NCBI GenBank assembly: GCA_014218235.1
Contig: CM024755.1
Location: 159,271,941 to 159,335,940, forward strand
DNA: 64,000 nucleotides
Source: Colocasia esculenta
Lineage: Eukaryota > Streptophyta > Magnoliopsida > Alismatales > Araceae
Direction of reading: 5' to 3'
Below, piece after piece: positions 57,106 through 64,000 of the stretch. How positions within the stretch are numbered: position 1 is the stretch's first letter; every line of letters starts with the position of its first letter. The notes under the pieces were generated by a model. It was not told where the DNA came from. It worked only from the letters and a program-made list of their open reading frames with translations, and searched no databases. A program made the position numbers and the translations under genes.

Positions 57106-58486
57106 AATAGGACTTAATATCTTGAAAACATGCACACTTTAAGTGAATAATATCTTGAATATCAGGATAACTAGAGAGAACGATTAAGTATGGTTGAGAG
57201 AGTAATGACACATGATAGCAAGAGAATAATAGTACTTTCCAAAAGAATATAGCACAACTAGTATGATAAGGAATGACCATATCACGAGACAGCACGTATA
57301 ATAGCACAATAGCATACTAGTCAAGATAGCACTTTGATTGCCTTTAGATTATCGAGATAACTAGAACTTGAGTGTAATGCCAAACACTCTAGTCAATAAA
57401 CTCCCATGGGCACTAGCACTTTCGGGTGCACCTCCCAGGACCAGACCGGGCCTTTATAATGTTGCCTAGAATTGATTGTGTTTTTATCTTTAGACAATCA
57501 GTGAAATGGACATAGAGAGTACCAAGAATAGATGAGGATAATTGAAGAATAGATGAGAGTATAGAGAGAATGTGAATATATGAGTAAATATAGAATAGAT
57601 GAGAACTACAAGTCAACGCACATAAAACAACGTTAAAACATGCGATAGTAACAGTTGCACAACACGCACGATTGGTGCTGGCAGTCTAGTAAAATCACTA
57701 ACTGTCCACTAGAAGTGCTATGAACACTGTCCAGAAGTCTAGTGTGATCTCAAGGGGAGAGAGAGAACTCTAAGGTTGTTGGATCATGCCGATCCCTAAG
57801 GGTAAATAGGTATTAATGGTACAACCAGCTCGTTGGCAATGAACGTAAGCTGTAACCAAGGAGTCTTACGGAGGCCTTGGATAAGGATTACCTCGTCCGA
57901 ATAGAAGTCTTCCCAAATAGAGAGTCCATCCAAGTCAAGAAAAGTGTGTATAGAAACATTTGCCCATCTTGCCTTGAGTGGTCAAAGGTAGAGGAGCGTC
58001 GATAATAGTATCCAAAACAATGAGAGAAACCAAAGACAAGTCCATTATTAAAGTAGGATAATTATGTAAAATATTGAAGTAAATTACCAAATGTGTTATG
58101 GAACATCTTAATATCATAGCAAGTCATGTTGGATGGTTTCTAGTGTGTGCATGTGATAAAGTAATCATGGATATGAGAGAATCAAGTGTATGGCTTTTAT
58201 TAGAATCATTACATTTGCATGATTAAATCTCCTCTTTTACTGTGTTTCAGACTTATTATGAAGTATAGACACAGTAACTAGACAAGAACAAGAAAAACTA
58301 GGGTTTTAGTGCAAAATTCAAGAAGGCGACATACCCTTTAAAGGAATGTGGCATGGTCTATTGAGGTCGTGACAGAGTCTTCAAAGGAAAGCGACGGGAC
58401 TCCTTGGGACAGACAGCAGAACGCGATGCAGGGTCCTGTCATGTTAAGAATGTGACGAGATGCCTTGTCACGACCTTGTTGAAAAG

Positions 58487-58496
58487 GCGACCTATC
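58487..58496. repeat. Target duplication of LINE-2 (left)
   Basis: GCGACCTATC next to the T8 run; the right copy at 59495-59504 is GCAACCTATC. The single G/A difference sits at a CpG. Confidence 0.75.
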
Positions 58497-59494
58497 TTTT
58501 TTTTGGGGGGGTAAAGAGGTCCACAGGGTTAGCAACTAGGAGAGTGCACCCTATTCCCAGGAATAGAATGTACACACTCCACCAGTGCGATCAACCTGGG
58601 TCTGGATTATAAATATAAGAAAGGAGTACAAGACTAGAGAGGCATACCCTTGCTAATCTTGCCTAATATTTGGAACCCCAGACCGATCCATGGTGAGGGG
58701 CCCTTTACATTCATGAGGTAAAGAGGCAGCGGAAAAGAAAACAACATTTGTAAAAAATTTACATCTGACATTAGCCAAGGCATCAGCCACCTGGTTCGCT
58801 TATCTATAGGTATGAACAAGATTAATGTTGGACTTATGTAGATGAGCTTGAGCTTCCCGCCACTAGCACATACACTCCCAAGAAGGTGATTTGTTGCTGT
58901 GAATAGAAGAAACTAGAGTCGCAGAATCAGATCTGATTTCATTTAGGATAAAACCATGATCGGCAGCCAACTGGATTCCATCACACAAAGAGCGAACCTC
59001 AGCAATCAAACTAGTGCCAAAGCCATAGAAATGGGCAAAGGCAAGAAGAAGCCTACCACTGCTATCCCTTATGCATCCGCCTCCCCCACATATCCATGGA
59101 TTTCCCTTACTTGCACCATCCACATTCAGGACCAGCCCCTTGTTAGGCGGATTCCATCTGATGAGTTTGAAAGAAGTATCTTTGATCATGGGTTAGAATC
59201 CAAGAGAATAAATACTCTTTATGTGCTGCTCTAACGAATTGCTTTTAAAGACTATAGTGTCATGGGAAGTGGAAATCATAAACCAGATCTTATGGATAAT
59301 TCTTCCAAGAGAGTACCGCTTACCTTCAAACCTCATTAAACATATGGCTCTCCAAATCTCCCACAAGATAAGCATTGTGGCGTACAGACAAATGAAGCCA
59401 TATGGTGTTGCAGGGCTGCAGTGACATCAATATGCCAAAACCGGCTAGTGATATTATCCTGAGTGTCAAATTTAACAAATATTATCCTAAGAAT
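58497..59494 (-). mobile_element. L1-type LINE-2, strongly 5' truncated
   Basis: A 998-bp minus-strand fragment with an A8 tail (plus T8 at 58497-58504), a 3' untranslated region and the RNase H part of ORF2. Flanked by a 10-bp duplication with one mismatch. It lies in the Tekay-4 LTR and is related to LINE-1 at 6077. Confidence 0.88.
58863..59189 (-). pseudogene. LINE-2 RNase H domain
   Basis: 108 open codons on the minus strand. LNVDGASKGNPWICGGGG carries the first catalytic Asp, AFAHFYGFGTSLIAEVRSLC the Glu, and EIRSDSATLVSSI the second Asp, so the core acidic triad is present. It ends KSPSWECMC, then a stop. Upstream, 59375-59193 is a second open piece (MLILWEIWRAICLMRFEGK), the usual linker between zf-RVT and RNase H, with a stop in between. 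Reverse transcriptase is missing because of 5' truncation. Confidence 0.88.
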
Positions 59495-60589
59495 GCAACC
59501 TATCAGACCATCACATTCTCATAGTTTCTACTCGAACCCAAAAGGTAAAACAACACTCCTTGGATTGCAGTCCATGCTTCCAAGGTTTTGACCCAGGGTC
59601 CTTTAAAAATAGAAATCTCAACGGATACTTGATGAAAAATCATGAAACCAATTTTAAACGAAACTAGATTTACAGATGTATAAACAGTAAAGAGTAATTT
59701 GAATATTATCATGGTATCAATATGCTATGATCAGGTTCTTTCACAATGAACCATGAACATGACACAGTGATGAATATAGATTTAATTTGAAAATAGTACT
59801 TGACAGAAATTGGATAAAAATAAATCAATAGGTTCTAGACATGGCAGAGATTAAGTATAAACAAGGATTCAAAGGGAACATGATGGGTCGGGTACATGCT
59901 CTTAACAGAACTTCAAACAGGAAATTGACAAGATAGACAAGATAGAAATTGGGGAAAATAGAGGGCTTTTGTTCTTGAGATCATGAACAATCCACAGACG
60001 AGTTTAATTTTGCTTGTGAGATTTCCTACCTTTGGACAATGTGAACTTCTAGGGTTATGAACTCGAAGAACAAGCTTGTAGATCTTCTAGCAAGCCTTCT
60101 CACCACGATTCCCTTCTCCTTTGGCCTCTCCTCCACGTCCAAGAAATCTCAACAGAGCAATAGGGTCAGCCATGAAGGGTTTGGGGGGTTATTTATACAT
60201 CTAACATTGTTAATTATTAATACAACTCTAATTTCCCTTTAACTCAAAATTTTCATATTTATCTAGCCTTTCTTAGCACAAATCCTTCTATTTGGGTTAG
60301 GATAGAGCTCAATTTCATGGCCAGCAAGTCAGGATAGGGTTAGTACTCTTTTCTAGATATATATGAGTCATATTACTGATTTACTTGCTCTTTTTTAATT
60401 AGAAAATAATGGACAAATTTTATAATATTTTTTTATTATATCTTTTAAAACACCTATTTTGGCCCAATAACTCTTACATGAACCATTTATTAAAACCCAT
60501 CACTTATTTTTGCGTAATGGTTTTATATAAATTCACATTTCTTTGTATTTTAAGTTTATTTATTTATTTTAAAATAACGGGTTGCTATA

Positions 60590-60612
60590 TCCTCTCCCTC
60601 TTAAAAAGAATT
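60590..60612 (-). promoter_or_regulatory. Tekay-4 polypurine tract
   Basis: Minus strand CTTTTTAAGAGGGAGAGGA, next to the 3' LTR; comparable to 31892-31906. Confidence 0.8.
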
Positions 60613-60639
60613 TGGTCCCCAAATTTATATAATTATACA

Positions 60640-60997
60640 TGGAGAATGTCTTACTAAATAAATCGGGGTATTCGCCTCATTGTCGATTCAGGTTCCCATG
60701 TAGCTTCTTCTACAACACAGTTATTCCATAGAACCTTCACCACAGGTATAGATGGTTCCTGAGTTGTTGCAATTTCCGATCCAGTATTTGATTAGCTTTT
60801 CTTCATAAGTCAGGTCCTTATGTAGCACTATGTCCTCATGGCGTATGATATGGGTAGGATCGTACACATACTTCTTGAGTATAGAGACATGTAATACATA
60901 TATATGAATGCTAATGTGGAGGCAACGCTAGTCGGTATGCGACTCACCAACCCTTGCGAGCACTTCGAAAGGGCCAATGAATCTTGGACTTAGCTTT
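60640..60997 (-). pseudogene. Tekay-4 integrase C-terminus (distal piece)
   Basis: Minus-strand coding remains directly inside the 3' LTR. Read from 60997 leftward: KLSPRFIGPFEVLARVGES, HVSILKKYVYDPTHI, and HEDIVLHKDLTYEEKL, then a broken chromodomain-like end. These are the standard C-terminal blocks of Tekay-type integrase. The frame has stops and shifts. The upstream half of the gene lies at 63013-63316, displaced by a solo LTR between KGKL and SPRF. Confidence 0.85.
60993..60997. repeat. Left target duplication of solo Sirevirus LTR (gcttt)
   Basis: GCTTT before TATTGAG; repeated at 63008-63012. Confidence 0.9.
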
Positions 60998-61339
60998 TAT
61001 TGAGTTGTGTGTTTTGATGATGACATATTATACACAATCTGATGTCATATTGCATATATGTGGAAGGATGTGAGTTGTGTATTCATTTAGATGATGACTA
61101 AAAACCTTGGACCTTCATGTTGTTGACGTCCACACACTCATACTTTAATTTTAATGTTGACTACAACATTTGGTTGTGGATGATGTCCAAACACTCATAC
61201 TTTGATTTGATATTGCACATATTGTAAATATTACAATGATGACTAAACAACATGTTTTTGATATTTAATATTTCATATTTTAATGATAATGATGTTTTGA
61301 GGTCCACTATTCATATATACAGGTTTACAGAGTTTTGTC

Positions 61340-61690
61340 AAAGTAGTGTCGACTCTAGTTGAAAGACATGTCAACACTAGCTCTGTCAGATCGAATCTAG
61401 TTGACAATGAGGTCGACTCACAAAGTCTGCCCAGCAAGCTTCTGAAGAGAAAGTTACAGTACTGTCGACTCTAGTTGAAAATAAGGTCGACACTAGTATC
61501 CTTCCAGTGAACCTATTTGAAGAATTACACAGGAGGTCGACTCTAGCTATTGATCAGGTCGACTCTAGCTGTTGATCAGGTCGACACTAGTTGTCTATCA
61601 GGTCGACACTAGTGTTCTGCCAATAGGCTGGAATTAAAATTTAGTCAGTAGTGTCGACTCACATGGAAACATGAGTCGACTCACTTTTGT
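61340..61690. repeat. GTCGACTC/GTCGACAC box array in solo LTR
   Basis: Eleven or more copies of GTCGACTCTAG, GTCGACACTAG or GAGTCGACTC, often preceded by ATCAG or AATGAG. All centre on the palindrome GTCGAC. Confidence 0.9.
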
Positions 61691-61890
61691 GAAAAACCCA
61701 GAAACATTCAGAGCATGATATCCAATGGCTGTGATTTCTTTCTGAGATCTTTATGAGAGATTCTATTATTACCAAAATGTCCTTCATCCAAGTCACAATG
61801 AGGTAAAGGCCTTTTGGAAACATGGCAGCCTTGGGTGCACTCTAGGTTTTTGTGCACATCTTTCCCACGCATAAAGAACTGCACAGAGGC

Positions 61891-61896
61891 TATAAA
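61891..61896 (+). promoter_or_regulatory. TATA box of solo LTR
   Basis: TATAAA in GAGGCTATAAAGGCTCTC, 200 bp downstream of the box array. Confidence 0.7.
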
Positions 61897-62710
61897 GGCT
61901 CTCTTATCTCATCTAGAGCAGCAATCCCATCGAATCCATCACAGAGAACGTGGGGATCAAGGCCAAGCATAGAAGGAGAGTGTAGACTGCTGCATGAGGA
62001 GCAGATCAAGGAGAAGAGCACCAAAGCTGAAAAAAAAGAAGCAATCGTGCAAAAGAAGACCAGTAGAGGAAGAAGAAGCAGTCGTGCAAAGGAGAAGTAA
62101 TAGAGCTGAGAAGAACAAGCAGATCTGAAGGAAGGTGGAAGAGGAAGCTTGTGCAAGAGCAGAAGCATAAAGCTCAGCATCTGTGGAAGAACTCAAGAGC
62201 ATCAACTCAGATATGAATTTCTCTGTAAATCAGATCTGAAATAGTGTATTGCGGATTAAGGTTGATTTGAAGGAGTTCAGATCAAATTGGTTGAGAAGCA
62301 CAACCAGATGAGTGTTTGTGCAAGATGATCTGAAGCACAACTTCAACCCTCAAGATCTGAAGATTTAGAGTTCAAATTCATCAGTCCAAAGGATATTGGG
62401 CAAAGTTGAAGGACGGGTGTTTGAGGATTTGTTTCTCTTAACTCTGATCTTCATGTGAATTTGTTTTTCACTTTTAAACTTTATTCAGAACTCATTGAGT
62501 GCTCCTACTAGTGATAGGAGTGTGATCCATACTGTGTTGTGTGTGGATTGATAAGATCTATCTGACCTTGAAGCTGTGAATCAGTGGATAAGCTGTGTAA
62601 TCAGCAGTTGGCAAGCTGTGAGTCAGCGGTCAAGCTGTGAGTCAGCAGTTGTTTGAATCTGTGAATCAGCAGTTTAGTGAATCCTCACTTGGTTTGAGTG
62701 AGGGGTGGAA

Positions 62711-62737
62711 GTAGGTCTCTATCTGGGAGCCGAACCA
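62711..62737 (+). promoter_or_regulatory. Conserved Sirevirus LTR hairpin (solo LTR)
   Basis: GTAGG-T-CTCT-ATCTG-GGAG-CCGAACCA: a 4-bp stem (one G-U pair) with a 5-nt loop, between the same flanks as S1 and S2. Confidence 0.6.
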
Positions 62738-63007
62738 CCTTAAAAATATCTTGTGTGCAGTGGTTTGATGTATTGATTTTCCACTAAAATGCTTACATAG
62801 GATTTTGATCAACTTCTAAGCACTCACACACTTATAGATAGATGATCTTATGTGCTTTAGATTCCTATAAGTTAATCAAATCAGTGGGTACCTATTTGAA
62901 GAGAGATTTTAATTGACATCTTTTTAATTGCATAAGTTTCTGCTGCAAATCTATTCAACCCCCCTCCCCTTCTATATTTGCCATTTCACTACATCTTCGA
63001 TCCAACA

Positions 63008-63316
63008 GCTTTCCTTTGACTTCGAATCTTTGAATTCCATGAGTAGGAGATACCTTCAAGAGCACATGATCTCTCATATGAAATTCTAGATCTCTCCTTC
63101 TCTTATCGGTGTAGCTCTTTTGTCTAGATTGAGCGATTTTGAGCTGATCTCTTATGACTTGGCTATCCTTGATTGTAGCTTGTACCATGTCTGGACCTAA
63201 CCATTGTTGTTCACCAACTTCAGTCTAACATACTGGCAATCTACAACTTCTACCATATAGTGCTCCAAATGGAGCCATCATTATACTTGCTGATAGCTAT
63301 TGTTATAGGCGAACTC
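63008..63316 (-). pseudogene. Tekay-4 integrase, proximal piece
   Basis: Starts with the right GCTTT duplication (63008-63012). Minus-strand remains read EFAYNNSYQQ (63316), APFGALYGRSCRLPV, then the open stretch from 63188: MVQATIKDSQVIRDQLKIAQ, SRQKSYTDKRRRDLEF, HVLLKVSPTHG and RFEVKGKL at the junction. This is the segment between the catalytic core and the C-terminal barrel of Tekay-type integrase, with one stop between QQ and APF and another near the GE block. The core itself is lost: the neighbouring LTR starts at 63317. Confidence 0.88.
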
Positions 63317-64000
63317 TGTGACCACCCTCATTATGCCGGTATGATTATACCAATCCACGTCGGTGTAGTGAGTCTCGTCACAATGGGACATTTACGAAGC
63401 ACTAACACACCTGATTGAGATGTACACAATATGAATACAGAGTAGCGGAAGTAAAAGAACTACTATCTTTTCATTTCATCATCCACATTAAACATACATG
63501 ACCCATATAGCAATTTAAGGAACTAAGTCCATATAATGAAATACAAAATTCAAATTACATTGTTCGTCCACAATTTACATAAGTTTCAATTACATAAATC
63601 TCAATTACATACTATGAAAGTAAGGTACAACAACGGTGACTCCACAACACTCTATTCTCCTCGCTCGGAGCGCTCTCAACGGTCTCCTCCAAGGAAGTAG
63701 GGTCACCTGCTAAACCTGTACGCCGAAGCAAGAGTGAGTCTAAAAGACTCAGCAAGTAAACTCCATACACATCATACATGCATACATCACAAGTAGGCAT
63801 TCATTCAATTTGAAATCAATATGTAGCATGGTGTACAATAATAGAAAACTACCTAACATGATATTTCTACATTTCACTATGCATGATACATGGTTTATGT
63901 AATCCAAAATGAAATACCTACCGCATGCTTTCTACTCATTCATCACATGAGAGCTACATACATTAAACTACAACATGATAGCAAATTTAGCATGAGATTT
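63317..64000 (-). repeat. Tekay-5: partial Ty3-type LTR
   Basis: Begins TGTGACCACCC against the Tekay-4 integrase and runs off the window. CG-containing start, then the small hairpin (63736-63750) and an AT-rich part. Strand is inferred from the hairpin, which faces the same way as in the other minus-strand Ty3 LTRs. No coding region is visible. Confidence 0.6.
63736..63750 (-). promoter_or_regulatory. Small LTR hairpin, Ty3-type motif (Tekay-5)
   Basis: GAGTCT-AAA-AGACTC, a perfect 6-bp stem, with AGAGT before and AGCAAGTA after; CACCTGC lies about 30 bases upstream on the plus strand. Confidence 0.5.

Larger units (their letters stand above)
56760..60589 (-). repeat. Tekay-4 3' LTR (with LINE insert)
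   Basis: TGTCATGCCCCGACG...CGGGTTGCTATA. The right end reads TA instead of CA but aligns with GGTGCTACA of Tekay-2, and a polypurine tract follows, so this is the 3' LTR of a minus-strand element. A LINE occupies 58497-59494. It holds the small hairpin (57092-57105), GTCGTGAC/GTCACGAC boxes (58365-58490) and a TATA-like minus-strand TATAAAT (60191-60197). Confidence 0.85.
60998..63007 (+). repeat. Solo Sirevirus LTR
   Basis: A 2010-bp LTR with 5-bp duplication GCTTT on both sides and no internal region. It starts TATTGAG (TG changed to TA) and ends CTTCGATCCAACA. It holds GTCGAC boxes (61340-61690), TATAAA (61891-61896), the conserved hairpin (62711-62737), a tandem stretch of CTGTGAATCAGCAG-like units (62570-62670) and the near-end block TTCAACCCCCCTCCCC. 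It is the product of LTR-LTR recombination inside the integrase of Tekay-4. ORFs within it (61852-62100) are not protein-like. Confidence 0.93.

Overview
This window is intergenic plant DNA made almost entirely of nested transposable elements. It suggests a flowering plant with a large, repeat-rich genome. The signs are Ty1/copia Sirevirus (SIRE/Maximus) elements with env-like genes, Ty3 Tekay/Del-type chromoviruses primed by initiator tRNA-Met, L1-type LINEs with an RNase H domain, and intron-containing plant mobile domain (PMD) genes. I see no convincing free-standing host gene, rRNA, tRNA or CRISPR array. A 100-N assembly gap lies at 19769-19868.

Layout, left to right. (1) 1-6076 and 18162-18378: 3' part of Sirevirus S1 (env-like pseudogene, polypurine tracts, 3' LTR). 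A 5'-truncated LINE (6077-18142) sits in its LTR, and a full-length Tekay element (Tekay-1, 9552-17945, TSD ggtat) sits in that LINE. (2) 18379-19648: unassigned. (3) 19649-19768: end of an inverted S1-family LTR, cut by the gap. (4) 19869-24173: two antisense PMD-type genes, followed by a polypurine tract and a plus-strand LTR (25529-26944), probably the 3' end of a Tat-type Ty3 element. (5) 26945-50130: Sirevirus S2 (RNase H, spacer, env-like gene, 3' LTR), split by Tekay-2 (28354-37012, TSD cacgt, gag only) and by a tandem LTR-gag-LTR-gag-LTR Sirevirus array (37536-47153, TSD gtggg). (6) 50131-55589: Tekay-3, a 2.8-kb LTR, a PBS and a non-coding internal region rich in inverted repeats. (7) 55590-56759: integrase of Sirevirus S3. 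(8) 56760-63316: Tekay-4, with a LINE fragment in its LTR and a solo Sirevirus LTR in its integrase. (9) 63317-64000: start of another Ty3-type LTR.

Two regulatory patterns recur across families. All four Sirevirus LTR families with enough sequence share GTAGG, a stem with a 5-nt loop, then CCRAACCA; the stem sequence changes with pairing preserved. The Ty3 LTRs share a different small hairpin placed between CCTACT-like and CTCAC-like blocks. Nearly every LTR family also has its own array of short palindromic, mostly CpG-containing boxes near its promoter. Many coding breaks are single-base indels, so consensus sequencing error cannot be excluded for some of them.
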